Under the pieces are notes generated by a model. It worked only from the letters and a program-made list of their open reading frames with translations. It had not been told where the DNA came from and ran no database searches. Both the position numbers and the translations under genes were made by a program. Shown one piece after another: positions 24,996 through 33,926 of a stretch of DNA of 42,132 bases. Numbering within the stretch: the first letter of the stretch is position 1; every line of letters begins with the position of its first letter. This DNA is from Treponema sp. (lineage in GTDB: Bacteria; Spirochaetota; Spirochaetia; Treponematales; Breznakiellaceae), in assembly GCA_031265435.1 (NCBI GenBank), contig JAISCR010000001.1, positions 1 to 42,132 of the forward strand, in the 5' to 3' direction.

Positions 24996-25799
24996 ATGGA
25001 ACCTGTCAAACTGAAGTTTTCGAAGAATTCTATTAAGCTCATAGCCCTGGCGTTTGTACTGATACCCCTGTTGTTATTTCTGATATTCCTTTTTGCTCTG
25101 CCTGTCATCAAATACAGGCCTGAACTTGAATTCTATGTTTTTGACAGCTGCGGGGGCTGCAACATACAGAATCCCTGCAAGCCCTGTACACTCTTTATCA
25201 ATCTGGACAAGGAACTGCGCCTTCTCCTGGCGGAGGAAGGCTACCGGAACAGGGTAGAACTTAAATCGTACAACATCTATTTTGACAATGACCGGGCCCG
25301 TTACCGGGAAAATTTTGCCCGCTTCGGCCTTGAGGAGATCCCCTCTCTCCCGGCCGCTGTTTTTGGAAACCGTATCTTTACCGGCATGGAGAGCATTAAA
25401 CAGGGTCTCGTTCCGGCATTAAAAGAGGAATTCAGCCTTCCCGGCATTGTTTTCAAGGCCTTTGGAGTAAAGGGCAATGAAAATTTTTTAACCGGGGCAT
25501 ACGAAGAAGAAACCGCGGTAATGTTTACCCTTCCAACCTGTGAAGACTGCAGAAAAACCGCTACTCTGCTTGAAGGCCTCCGGGGACTCTCCATTGTCAA
25601 GATCGAAACTTCAAGCATGGAAGGACGGAGACTCTACGAACGTTACTGCGAGGCATACGGCGTGTCCCTGGAAGATTACGCGGTGCCCCGGATCTTTGTA
25701 AAGAACAGCGTCTTCTTGGGCTACGATGAAACCGGGGAAAAACTTGAAGCCGCGCTAAACGGCGGAGGAAAAACCCTGAGAATAGAGGCAAAAAAATGA
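24996..25799 (+). CDS. membrane-anchored protein with two thioredoxin-like domains
   Basis: A 267-aa protein with one N-terminal membrane helix (about residues 13-38). The first glutaredoxin-like domain has an unusual four-Cys motif: C52-GG-C55 and C61-KP-C64, with a cis-Pro candidate in IPSLPAAVFG. The second has C182-ED-C185 in FTLPTCEDCRK and cis-Pro in AVPRIFVKN (Pro231). It probably relays electrons outside the membrane, receiving them from the CcdA-like protein encoded by the next gene, which overlaps it by 4 nt. The extra CxxC in domain one might bind a metal or act as a second redox pair. Partner substrates are unknown. Confidence 0.7.
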   Translation: MEPVKLKFSKNSIKLIALAFVLIPLLLFLIFLFALPVIKYRPELEFYVFDSCGGCNIQNPCKPCTLFINLDKELRLLLAEEGYRNRVELKSYNIYFDNDRARYRENFARFGLEEIPSLPAAVFGNRIFTGMESIKQGLVPALKEEFSLPGIVFKAFGVKGNENFLTGAYEEETAVMFTLPTCEDCRKTATLLEGLRGLSIVKIETSSMEGRRLYERYCEAYGVSLEDYAVPRIFVKNSVFLGYDETGEKLEAALNGGGKTLRIEAKK

Positions 25800-26914
25800 A
25801 AGCTGCGCCCGGAGCCGCATTGACATTATTTTTTGCCCTATTTTTTATTGTTCCCCAATATGCCCAGGAGAATGAAGCGGAAAAAGTACAGGACAGCAAG
25901 GCAGTTTATTTTTATATCACCGGCTGCACTTCCTGCGCCAGAGCCGAAAAACACCTTGAGATACTGAAAAATATCAGCATTGTCCGGTATAATATCATCG
26001 AAGAAGATTCAAATAATCTCTTTCTTTCATACTGCGATTACTTCAGGGTGCCGGATAATGACAGAATTACTCCCATCCTCTTTGCCGGGGATCGCTACTT
26101 TGCCGGAGTTGAGGCAATAGAAAAAGAATTCGGCGTTTTCGCGGAAGCAGGCCCATTCGAAACGGTGATCCTGCAGGCCGGTGAAGGACTTGCCGCCCGT
26201 TTCGGCAGCTTCCGTCTTTTAGGCGCTTTTTTTACCGGTTTCCTCAACGGAATAAATCCCTGCTCCCTTTCGATACTGATACTGCTGGTAACACTCCTGG
26301 CGGCACGGCAGTTTAATCTCCTCAAACTCGGGGCGGTATTCTGCCTGGGGAAAGCCCTTGCCTATTTTGCCATAGGTACAGTGTTCTATTCCGTTTTTTC
26401 CGGCATGGAAACCGAAAGCTACCGTCTGGCCTATCGCATTGCAATGACCGCCATCTGTCTTTTCTTTATTCTTTTTAATATACGGGATTTTATCGCCGCC
26501 CTGAAGGAAGATTACGGCAGCATCAAACTGCAGCTTCCGAAAAAACTTAAAGGCCTCAATTTTTCCCTGGTAAAAAAAATGGCGGCTGTAAAAAGCTCCT
26601 CCCTCCTGGGCGCGGTATGTTTTGCCTGTGGGGTTATTACTTCCATCGGAGAATTTTTTTGCACAGGCCAGATCTATATTGCAACGATCCTTTCCATGGT
26701 GCACGGAAAGGAAGGATTCCAGGCCCGGGCGCTCCTCTTTCTGGGAGTATACAGCATTGCATTCGTATTGCCTTTCCTGACCGTAACAGTAATACTGCAC
26801 AAGGGAGCGGAGGCCTTTGACGTTTCGGACTTTATCCGCCGCCGTCTGCCTCTCATCAAGGGAGCGAACGCCCTGCTCTTTACCGCCATCCTCCTGTGGG
26901 TCTGGCTGGGGTAA
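25796..26914 (+). CDS. thioredoxin-CcdA/DsbD-like transmembrane thiol reductase
   Basis: A 372-aa protein. A signal peptide (residues 1-23) leads to a periplasmic thioredoxin-like domain with C44-TS-C47 and a cis-Pro at about residue 88 (RITPILFAG). From about residue 138 follow six membrane helices of the CcdA/DsbD type. The two active-site Cys are expected in GINPCSLSIL and in EFFCTGQIY. The GINPC / FFCTGQ pattern is the version found in anaerobes with an N-terminal redox domain. It would carry electrons from cytoplasmic thioredoxin across the membrane to the two-domain protein upstream. Start overlaps the previous stop (ATGA). It ends 18 nt from the convergent nitroreductase gene. Confidence 0.75.
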   Translation: MKAAPGAALTLFFALFFIVPQYAQENEAEKVQDSKAVYFYITGCTSCARAEKHLEILKNISIVRYNIIEEDSNNLFLSYCDYFRVPDNDRITPILFAGDRYFAGVEAIEKEFGVFAEAGPFETVILQAGEGLAARFGSFRLLGAFFTGFLNGINPCSLSILILLVTLLAARQFNLLKLGAVFCLGKALAYFAIGTVFYSVFSGMETESYRLAYRIAMTAICLFFILFNIRDFIAALKEDYGSIKLQLPKKLKGLNFSLVKKMAAVKSSSLLGAVCFACGVITSIGEFFCTGQIYIATILSMVHGKEGFQARALLFLGVYSIAFVLPFLTVTVILHKGAEAFDVSDFIRRRLPLIKGANALLFTAILLWVWLG

Positions 26915-26932
26915 AGAGCATATAAACCGGAC

Positions 26933-27457
26933 TTACTTTACCTTGATTATATAATCCTTTTTCCGGGGTTTTGCCTCGGGCGATTCTGCGGCATAACCCA
27001 AAAGTACATGGCCCACTGCCTCATAATCCCCGGAAAGTCCCCATTTTTTTGCCAGCTCCCTGCCTTCCGGAAAGTCGAACACTTCTTTGGCCCGGTAGAT
27101 ATAGCAGGAACCTATCTCCAGGGCGGAGGCGGCATTCAAAAGGTTGCCGATAACGAGGTTGCCGTTCTCAAGCGGTGTAGGCTTGGTTTTGTCCACAAAG
27201 ATGTTCAGCACCGTGGGGGCGCCATAGAAGGGCTTTGCCTTGGGATCTTTGAGAACATCGGCGTTAAGTTTCTGGATCTTGTTGATCTGCGTCTGGTTCT
27301 GCACCGCCACAATCACCACACCCTGGCAGCCCATACCGGTAGGGGCCCAGGTACCCGCCTCCAGGATGGCGTCCAATTCTTCATCCTTGATCTGCTCGCT
27401 TTTGTAAGAACGGATGCTCCGCCTGTTTTTCAGATCCTTCAACGTACTCTTGCTCAT
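26933..27457 (-). CDS. nitroreductase-family flavoprotein
   Basis: A 174-aa FMN-dependent oxidoreductase. The FMN-binding start RRSIRSYKSEQI (residues 12-23) and the APTGMGCQ segment (38-45) are typical, as is the NLLNAASALEIGSCYI helix. AAGGAGG precedes the ATG at 27457. The physiological electron acceptor cannot be told from sequence; such proteins reduce nitro compounds, quinones or flavins. Single gene, convergent with the redox operon. Confidence 0.85.
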   Translation of the reverse strand: MSKSTLKDLKNRRSIRSYKSEQIKDEELDAILEAGTWAPTGMGCQGVVIVAVQNQTQINKIQKLNADVLKDPKAKPFYGAPTVLNIFVDKTKPTPLENGNLVIGNLLNAASALEIGSCYIYRAKEVFDFPEGRELAKKWGLSGDYEAVGHVLLGYAAESPEAKPRKKDYIIKVK

Positions 27458-27569
27458 AGTAAACCTCCTTGATAACTAAGTCATGATCAGTATACCGGTA
27501 AAATGCCGGATACTGCAAGTCCCCAACGGGTTCCGCCGCATGTTAACTCATTCACTCTGCCACACGACA

Positions 27570-27878
27570 CTACTTAATCAGTTTTGAAAAATTCCGCCGC
27601 TTATAAATTACCCGGTGGATTTCTACAGTCCCATCATCGAGAACGGTATAAAAGACATTGTAATTCTTGACGGGGAGAATCCTGAATTCAAGGGGTAAGG
27701 GAACTTCGCTCTGGTACAAATGATGAGCCAGGGGATGTTCCTTGAGACCGTTAACAGCCTTTCGTACTTCCAGGACTAAATTCCGTGCGGCTTTGGGAGC
27801 TTCAAGTTCATTCGTTATATAGCTCGCTATAGAGGCAAGATCCTGGTAATAAGAAGGAAGGTAGCTAATCTTTGGCAT
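27570..27878 (-). CDS. ParE/RelE-superfamily toxin
   Basis: A 102-aa toxin. The family pattern is clear: an N-terminal YLPSYYQDLASIASYI helix, GLKEHPLAHH in the middle, FRILPVKNYNVFYTVLDDGTVEIHRVIYKRRNF at the end (strand, strand, basic tail). ParE toxins poison gyrase and RelE toxins cleave mRNA; the sequence alone does not decide. It overlaps the antitoxin gene by 14 nt, the usual arrangement for coupled toxin-antitoxin pairs. Confidence 0.85.
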   Translation of the reverse strand: MPKISYLPSYYQDLASIASYITNELEAPKAARNLVLEVRKAVNGLKEHPLAHHLYQSEVPLPLEFRILPVKNYNVFYTVLDDGTVEIHRVIYKRRNFSKLIK

Positions 27879-28161
27879 TGGGGTGGGCGGTTTCGTATTC
27901 GGCTATTTGGGCTAAAATGGGTTCGTAGACTTCTTCTTCGGTAAGCCGTTTTGGGTTCGTTCTCGCTTCAATGCTTGATTCAAGGAGTTTCTGGTAGATT
28001 TCATTTTCATAGTTCATATCTTCCCAGGCTTCCATACTCAAGATGACCGCGTTGCCGTATCCGTTTTTAGTCAGGAATACTGGCTTTCTCGTCTCATAAG
28101 CGTCTCTTAATACTTCCTTTGGGTTGGTTTCAAGGTCAGCCACCGGGCGTATTACTGGCAT
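27865..28161 (-). CDS. Phd/YefM-family antitoxin
   Basis: A 98-aa antitoxin. The start at 28161 is chosen because AAGGAG precedes it and the Phd/YefM core starts there (MPVIRPVADLETNPKEVL, then KPVFLTKNGYGNAVILSMEAW). The C-terminal tail (about 60-98) is charged and would wrap around the toxin. Such antitoxins also repress their own promoter. A longer reading frame upstream only crosses the hairpin repeat at 28180-28218 and is not needed. Confidence 0.85.
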   Translation of the reverse strand: MPVIRPVADLETNPKEVLRDAYETRKPVFLTKNGYGNAVILSMEAWEDMNYENEIYQKLLESSIEARTNPKRLTEEEVYEPILAQIAEYETAHPNAKD

Positions 28162-28179
28162 AGCAATCTCCTTATACCT

Positions 28180-28218
28180 GAGCTTGTTCCAAAACTCAGG
28201 TTTTTTCGGAACAAGCTC
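28180..28218. repeat. dispersed palindromic hairpin repeat, copy 2
   Basis: GAGCTTGTTCC (28180-28190) and GGAACAAGCTC (28208-28218) pair perfectly over 11 bp, with a 17-nt loop containing AAAAC/GTTTT. Same arms and loop length as 3713-3751. It lies between the mannosidase stop and the antitoxin start. Confidence 0.8.
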
Positions 28219-28290
28219 ACCTTCACCTATATTACTCCTTTTCGTGAAATTCCACAACAATTCATAGCATCCGGCTTTATCGGCAGACTT

Positions 28291-31200
28291 CTATTTAAAC
28301 GCCACCAGCACCGTTTTGATCTCAAAGCCGTGGAAACCCAGGGAAAGTTCATTTCCCTTAAAGGGAAGCTTTACAGGCCGCCTCTCCAGCATGTCCGCTG
28401 TCCAGGCTCCGGCAAGTTCCCGCCGGAAACGTAAAACCGTTTTTTCCGCGGCTCCGAGGCTTTCATAGAGTCTGAGAACCAGATCGGGCTTGCCGCCTTC
28501 TTCGCCGGAGGAAAGCTCAGGCGCCTTGATACATTCGGCAATGACAGAATCTCCGCTGATCGAGAACAGGGAATAGGCGGAAGCCCCGGAATCTCCTCCC
28601 TTCTCCACCGCGGCGGGTATGTTGAGTTCGTATGCCGAACGGATGACGCGGGAACGGGCAAATGAAAACGCAAAGGGCAGCAGTGAATAGGTAAAACGCT
28701 GTTCACCCTGATCGGCTTCTTCGTCGGGTGCGGTGGGAGAACGGAGTAGGGTGATCCGCATGGAAACGCCCGCTTCTTCCGCGCTTACGTCATGACCATA
28801 CTTGCAGTCGTTGAGCAGCGCGATACCGGCTCCCGCGTCTTCAAGGGAGATCCATTTATGGGCGCAGATCTCAAATTTTGCCCTGTCGTGCGGAAGATTC
28901 CTGTGGGTGTTCCGCAGAAGATGACCGTACTGCACCTCGCAGCGAACCTGGGGAGCGTCAATGCCGGTGTCAAAGGCGGCCTTGAGGAGTTTCCGCCGTT
29001 CATGCCAGTCTACCTTTGTTTCAAAGTCGATACGGCGGCTTTCCGTATAGAAAACCGTATCCTGCAGAAGCGTAGATTTACTGCCGATCTGCCATTTCTG
29101 CCTCAGGCGGAAAACAACAGGCCCGTTCGCTGTAACTTCGCTGTGAATCAGGCGGGTTTCTTCGTTAATGTAACGCTTCCAGTCGGAATCAATGTCCCAG
29201 GCTTCCCAGAAAACCGGCACATCATCGGCGCTGATAAGGCGGTTAAAGAAACCGCCCGGAGCAACATACTCTTTCCCTGTATTCGCATCCGCAAGGCTGG
29301 TGATGCGGCCCGATTTATCGAAACGTACTTTGTAAAAAGGCGTTTGAAGCGTTCCCGGTTTATACAGAAAAGCAGGCGCCTTCTCTGCCGGGCCTTTTAT
29401 GGCAGGAATGTCCTCAGAGGCGCTGAAACTGATCCAGCCTGAAGGAGAAAGCCACGGTACAAATACTGCCGTCTCTTTCCCGTCAAGATCCATGTAGTGC
29501 TGGACAGGGAAGCAGTCGTTTCCGTGCAAAGCCGTGGTTTCTTCGGTATGCGTCCCTTCGGACCGCAAGCGCAGGGCTTTAACATTCGCGGAAATAGTAC
29601 CGTGAACAGTTACCGGATCGCTGCGCAGCCAGGAGAGACTGTTAAAAACAGTGATATTCCCTTTTCCTGCCGCGGCATTACCGCAGAAGAGTCTGCGTTT
29701 TTCCCCGGCGAGGCTTTCCAGAAGGGCGGCGTTTTTCTCATGGGCAGCCTCGGCCTCAACATAAACCTTGTTAATTGAGGAACCGGGAATGATGTCGTGG
29801 AACTGGAGGGTTAAAAGGCTCTTCCAGCTTTCCAGAAGTTTCCCGTGGGGATAGGGGACGCCTTTTTCCAGACCTGCGAGGGCGGAGATCCATTCCGTTT
29901 CCCGGAGGGCGTATTCATTTTTCCGGTTCCAGCGTTTGGTTTTTGCCTGAGTGGTGTAGGTGCCCCGGTGGAGTTCCAGATAAAGTTCACCCCGCCATTC
30001 GGGGAGTTCGGCGGCATTTTTGAAGATTTCCTTCAGGGCGGCGGATACCTTTTTCCACTCTGCCCTTGGAGCCCCTTCAAGGTTGGAAAGCCGCCGTGCC
30101 ATCTCAAGATCGCTGCGGAGGGTTCCGCCGCCGCCGTCCCCTTCACCAATGGACTTGACCGCGGCGCTTTGGATCTCCTTGTGCTGTACCTCATGCCAAA
30201 TCTCTTTAAGGCTTTCCGGGCTCACCCGGCCATTGTAGCCTTCCTTAAAAGAAATAATGTAGTGAGTCTTTACCGCCGTTCCGTCTATGCCCCGCCAGAT
30301 AAAGGTGTCGTAGGGGAAGCGGGTAGTGTCATTCCAGTTGATCTTGCTGGTAACAAAATATTCAATCCCGCAGCCCCATAAAATCTGGGGCAGAGCCGCC
30401 GCATACCCAAATACATCGGGAAGCCAGAGCGTGTCACTCTCGTAATCCAGAAGGGCTTTGGTAGTTTTCTTGCCGACGAGGAACTGCCGTACCAGAGCCT
30501 CACCGCCTGTAAGGTTACAGTCGGCTTCCACCCACATGCCGCCGTTGGGTTCCCAGTTGCCTTTTCTGTAGGCTTCCTTTACCGCTTCAAAGATATCAGG
30601 ATACTGGGCCTTGATCGTTTCAAGCTGCACAGGCTGGGTCTGGATAAAGACAAACTCCGGGTACTCGCGGGAGAGGGCGGCCATGTTCATAAAGGTTCTG
30701 GCGGCCTTTCTTTCGGTTTCGGAAATAGTCCAGAGCCACGCATGATCAATGTGGGCATGACCGGTAAGATCTATCACGGGAACCGTGGGCCCGTTCTTTG
30801 CGGCAAGCAGGGCTTTCAGTTTTTTTGCCGCCTCGGCGGCACATTTCTCCAACAGAGGCCAATCGGGACTGCCGTTCATGCCCGTGGAAACGGAGCTCCC
30901 CGCGCTGAAGGGAATCTCCATGAGGGTTTCGTAGAGCTCCTTCAGGATACGGGCCCGGCGCAGCGAATCCGCATCCAGTGTCCCGGCAAGTTCAAAGAGA
31001 CAGCGAACATCGTAGTACAGGCCATAGACCGGTTCCACCCGTTCCACGAGCGAGCCACCGCCGAAGGTGTTGGGATAATCGGGAATCTGCCGTCCCAGGG
31101 TAAGCATCACCCTCCGGCCTGAATGGGAATGTTCACCGGGATAGTAATGGCCTTCATAGGCTTCAAGGCAGAGCGTATGGGTCTTCCCGTCCCGTTCGGC

Positions 31201-31539
31201 CTTCACTTTTTTATGGAAGGGATTAAAGGCCCCCGCGGGTTTCCCGTCAATAAAAACCAGCGAATCCGCATTGGGGAATACCCGGAGATACAGGGGATAA
31301 GCCCCTTTGGCCGGCAGAGGGCTCTTGAAGGAAGTTCTGAACCATGCGCAGTGCCAGGGCTTTCCGTAGTCTCCGCCCGCGGCTATCTTCTTCCATTTAA
31401 CCTTATCCTCAGGCGGCCGGCGGAAAGATTCTTCGGTTTCAAAATATTCAAAATCCAGGGGAAAGATCTCCCGATAACGCAGCCCTTTGAGAAACTGCAG
31501 GTACTGATTGATCCGGTTTTCAACTTTTGGAATAAGCAT
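28291..31539 (-). CDS. GH38 alpha-mannosidase
   Basis: A 1082-aa cytoplasmic glycosidase (no signal peptide). The zinc site begins with HAHIDHAWLW (residues 261-270). The catalytic nucleophile is Asp375 in LWLPDVFGYA, and EADCNLTGGEALVRQF (about 338-353) is the other strongly conserved block. The N-terminal 240 residues and the beta-rich C-terminal half fit the bacterial GH38 family of about 1000-1050 residues. It removes alpha-linked mannose from oligosaccharides. AGGAGG lies just upstream of the ATG at 31539. Divergent from the beta-CASP RNase gene. Confidence 0.9.
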   Translation of the reverse strand: MLIPKVENRINQYLQFLKGLRYREIFPLDFEYFETEESFRRPPEDKVKWKKIAAGGDYGKPWHCAWFRTSFKSPLPAKGAYPLYLRVFPNADSLVFIDGKPAGAFNPFHKKVKAERDGKTHTLCLEAYEGHYYPGEHSHSGRRVMLTLGRQIPDYPNTFGGGSLVERVEPVYGLYYDVRCLFELAGTLDADSLRRARILKELYETLMEIPFSAGSSVSTGMNGSPDWPLLEKCAAEAAKKLKALLAAKNGPTVPVIDLTGHAHIDHAWLWTISETERKAARTFMNMAALSREYPEFVFIQTQPVQLETIKAQYPDIFEAVKEAYRKGNWEPNGGMWVEADCNLTGGEALVRQFLVGKKTTKALLDYESDTLWLPDVFGYAAALPQILWGCGIEYFVTSKINWNDTTRFPYDTFIWRGIDGTAVKTHYIISFKEGYNGRVSPESLKEIWHEVQHKEIQSAAVKSIGEGDGGGGTLRSDLEMARRLSNLEGAPRAEWKKVSAALKEIFKNAAELPEWRGELYLELHRGTYTTQAKTKRWNRKNEYALRETEWISALAGLEKGVPYPHGKLLESWKSLLTLQFHDIIPGSSINKVYVEAEAAHEKNAALLESLAGEKRRLFCGNAAAGKGNITVFNSLSWLRSDPVTVHGTISANVKALRLRSEGTHTEETTALHGNDCFPVQHYMDLDGKETAVFVPWLSPSGWISFSASEDIPAIKGPAEKAPAFLYKPGTLQTPFYKVRFDKSGRITSLADANTGKEYVAPGGFFNRLISADDVPVFWEAWDIDSDWKRYINEETRLIHSEVTANGPVVFRLRQKWQIGSKSTLLQDTVFYTESRRIDFETKVDWHERRKLLKAAFDTGIDAPQVRCEVQYGHLLRNTHRNLPHDRAKFEICAHKWISLEDAGAGIALLNDCKYGHDVSAEEAGVSMRITLLRSPTAPDEEADQGEQRFTYSLLPFAFSFARSRVIRSAYELNIPAAVEKGGDSGASAYSLFSISGDSVIAECIKAPELSSGEEGGKPDLVLRLYESLGAAEKTVLRFRRELAGAWTADMLERRPVKLPFKGNELSLGFHGFEIKTVLVAFK

Positions 31540-31578
31540 ATATCCTCCTATAATATGTTATACAATAATACACTAAAC

Positions 31579-31606
31579 TTGACAGTAAGGAAATAACAAG
31601 TATTCT
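31579..31606 (+). promoter_or_regulatory. promoter of the beta-CASP gene
   Basis: A perfect -35 TTGACA (31579-31584), 16-nt spacer and TATTCT (31601-31606) lie 23 nt before the ATG at 31629. Confidence 0.6.
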
Positions 31607-31628
31607 GGATCTATCGAAGGGGTACCGA

Positions 31629-33038
31629 ATGGAACTGCAATTTTACTCACTGGGGGCGGCGGAAGAAGTTACCGGCTCCAAACACGTGCTGGAGATTGAC
31701 GGTAAAAGCTACCTCATCGACTGCGGGGCCTTTCAGGGCGCGCGGGCAGAGGCGGATCGCAAAAACCGGGAACTGGGCATTGAGCCTGACCGGATAGAGG
31801 CCGCCATTCTCACCCACGGGCATCTGGATCACTGCGGACTCCTGCCGCTTTTAGCCAAAAAAGGCTACGAGAAGAATATCTACACGACTCCCGCAAGCCG
31901 GGACATCGCCAGCCTTATCATGATGGATTCGGCCAACATTCAGGCCAGAGATGCCGTATATCTGCGGAAACAGGCCGGCAAGCGGGGTGAAAAATTTACC
32001 TGGGAACCCCTCTTTACTGAAAAGGACGCCATCCAGGCTACCGGCCAGATGATAGGCATCTCCTACAACCGGCCCATCTGCATAGGCGACGGTATTGAAC
32101 TTGAATTTTTTGATGCGGGTCACATTCTGGGTTCCGCCATGGCGCTTGTAACGGTAAAAAAAGACGGAAAGGAAGTACGGATACTCTGTTCAGGTGATCT
32201 GGGCCGGAAAAACAAGCCCATCATCCGCGATCCCGATTTTAAGATCCCCGCTCCCGACTACATTGTTCTGGAGAGCACCTACGGGGACAGGCGCCACGAT
32301 TCGGGGGACCGGTCCATAGAAAAACTTGCCGCGGTGGCAAAACGGGCCGTAAAAAACCGGGGCAAGATCCTGATTCCTTCCTTTGCCATTGAACGTACCC
32401 AGGAACTGGTGTACTACTTCCATCTCCTGACGGACGAAGGGGAAATACCGGAGATCCCAATCTATGTGGATTCCCCCATGGCCACCAACGCCACGACGAT
32501 CTTCCAGGTACACCCCGAATGTTACGACGAGGATATAAAGGCAGCCTTCATCAAGCATCACAAGAATCCTTTCGGTTTCAACAGTCTCCATTTTACAACC
32601 AGTGTCGGCGAATCAAAGGCCCTCAACGATCACGACGGCCCTCTTATCATTATCTCCGCGGACGGCATGTGCGAGGCAGGCCGTATTCAGCATCACCTGA
32701 TCCATAACATCGAAGATCCCAATACCACTGTGCTTACCGTAGGCTACATGGCGGAAAATACCCTGGGCCGGCGGATCCGTAACCGCGAGGCGGAGGTAAA
32801 AATACATGGACAGTGGTTCAAGCGCCGGGCGGAAGTTGAAGAGATCAACGCATTCAGCGCCCATGCCGACTATGCCGAAGAGGCGGAATGGCTGTCGTCG
32901 CTGGATACTTCCAGGCTCAAGAAGATCCTCCTGGTTCACGGTGAATCCAGGGCCCAGGCAGCGTTGACCAAATTCCTTTCCGGCAAAGGCTATGTCAATG
33001 AGATTGTAAAGTACGGCAAAACCTACGCATTGAATTAG
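31629..33038 (+). CDS. beta-CASP metallo-beta-lactamase RNase
   Basis: A 469-aa RNA-processing nuclease. The metal site HGHLDH is at residues 63-68. The metallo-beta-lactamase part continues with DAGHILGSAM near 163 and CSGDLGR near 190. The beta-CASP insert follows, and the C-terminal INAFSAHADYAE and LVHGE motifs close the active site. Length and order match YsH1/CPSF-like bacterial RNases, which act as endo- or 5'-exonucleases. No signal peptide. AAGGGG precedes the start. The next gene starts 13 nt downstream, so the two are probably one operon dealing with RNA. Confidence 0.9.
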   Translation: MELQFYSLGAAEEVTGSKHVLEIDGKSYLIDCGAFQGARAEADRKNRELGIEPDRIEAAILTHGHLDHCGLLPLLAKKGYEKNIYTTPASRDIASLIMMDSANIQARDAVYLRKQAGKRGEKFTWEPLFTEKDAIQATGQMIGISYNRPICIGDGIELEFFDAGHILGSAMALVTVKKDGKEVRILCSGDLGRKNKPIIRDPDFKIPAPDYIVLESTYGDRRHDSGDRSIEKLAAVAKRAVKNRGKILIPSFAIERTQELVYYFHLLTDEGEIPEIPIYVDSPMATNATTIFQVHPECYDEDIKAAFIKHHKNPFGFNSLHFTTSVGESKALNDHDGPLIIISADGMCEAGRIQHHLIHNIEDPNTTVLTVGYMAENTLGRRIRNREAEVKIHGQWFKRRAEVEEINAFSAHADYAEEAEWLSSLDTSRLKKILLVHGESRAQAALTKFLSGKGYVNEIVKYGKTYALN

Positions 33039-33051
33039 TGAGGAAAAAACA

Positions 33052-33798
33052 TTGACGTATCTAACAGGCTTTCATGCTATCGAAGAATGGATTAAGGCGG
33101 GGAAACCTGTCACGAGTCTTCTTGTCGCCAAGGCGGGGCCCAGGGCGCGGGAACTGCTCGCGCTGGCGCAGACACGCAAGATCCGGGTAGACCGGACGGG
33201 GACTTACGACCTGGATCGTCTTGCGCCGGGACACCGGGGAATAGCGCTGCAGGTTGAAGGCTATGCCGGAGGCGGCAGTTTTTCCGCCGGAATAAGCACG
33301 GAAGATTTTTTAACAGGCCTTGCGGAAGACGCGGATGCCCTGGTACTCATACTGGACGAGATCACCGATCCCCACAACTACGGAGCGATACTGCGCTGCT
33401 GCGATCAGTTTGCCGTAGATCTGGTGATTAGCCGGAAGGCCCGCAGCGCAAAAAATGCGGAAGTGATCGGCAAGACCTCTGCGGGAGCGGCTGCCTGGGT
33501 TCCCGCCGCGGAGGAGGCTAATCTCGTGCGGGCCATCGATATGCTCAAGGAGTCGGGTTTCTGGGTGTACGGCGCCAGCATGGAAGGGGAAAGCGCATAT
33601 AAAAAAGATCTCAAAGGCAGGGTTGCAATTATTCTGGGAAGCGAGGGGGAAGGCATCTCCCGCCTCCTGCGGGAACGCTGTGACGCCATGATCGGCATCC
33701 CTTCCCTGGGACGCATTGATTCCCTCAATGTTTCCGTTGCGGCAGGAATCCTGTTGTACGAAGTCCGCCGCCAAAAAAGAAACCCTTCCGGCAATTAG
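33052..33798 (+). CDS. rlmB: SpoU/TrmH-family rRNA 2'-O-methyltransferase (RlmB-like)
   Basis: A 248-aa methyltransferase of the SPOUT class. The start is TTG at 33052 with GAGG upstream. The N-terminal 80 residues are the substrate-binding domain (TGFHAIEEWI). Motif 1 is LDEITDPHNYGAILRCC with the catalytic Asn and Arg, motif 2 is IILGSEGEGIS and motif 3 is SLNVSVAAGILLYE, which form the knot that holds S-adenosylmethionine. RlmB methylates G2251 of 23S rRNA; other SpoU members modify tRNA, so the exact target is inferred. Follows the RNase gene by 13 nt. Confidence 0.8.
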   Translation: MTYLTGFHAIEEWIKAGKPVTSLLVAKAGPRARELLALAQTRKIRVDRTGTYDLDRLAPGHRGIALQVEGYAGGGSFSAGISTEDFLTGLAEDADALVLILDEITDPHNYGAILRCCDQFAVDLVISRKARSAKNAEVIGKTSAGAAAWVPAAEEANLVRAIDMLKESGFWVYGASMEGESAYKKDLKGRVAIILGSEGEGISRLLRERCDAMIGIPSLGRIDSLNVSVAAGILLYEVRRQKRNPSGN

Positions 33799-33807
33799 CC
33801 GGAAGGG
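33783..33807 (+). terminator. hairpin over the rlmB stop codon
   Basis: CCCTTCCGGC (33783-33792) and GCCGGAAGGG (33798-33807) pair perfectly over 10 bp with loop AATTA; the TAG stop lies in the loop. No long T run follows. It may end transcription or protect the mRNA end. Confidence 0.6.
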
Positions 33808-33851
33808 CGCCTTTCCGTGCATTATCGCGTTTTTCAACACGGTAACGCTTA

Positions 33852-33906
33852 GGAGTTTTTTCTTCGAAAAATTTTCCTTTGGAAAATCTCTTTTTGGAAA
33901 AACTCC
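33852..33906 (-). terminator. flaB transcription terminator, nested hairpins
   Basis: The inner stem ATTTTCC (33871-33877) / GGAAAAT (33881-33887) is nested in GGAGTTTTT (33852-33860) / AAAAACTCC (33898-33906). On the minus strand the inner hairpin is followed by a T run, so it suits the flaB transcript. It also faces the convergent rlmB gene. Confidence 0.7.
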
Positions 33907-33926
33907 CGGAACGTCTTTCTCCGGTC

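Noticed and set aside
28162-28260. 33-residue N-terminal extension of the antitoxin
   Set aside because: It reads through the palindromic repeat; the inner start has a ribosome-binding site and fits the family.
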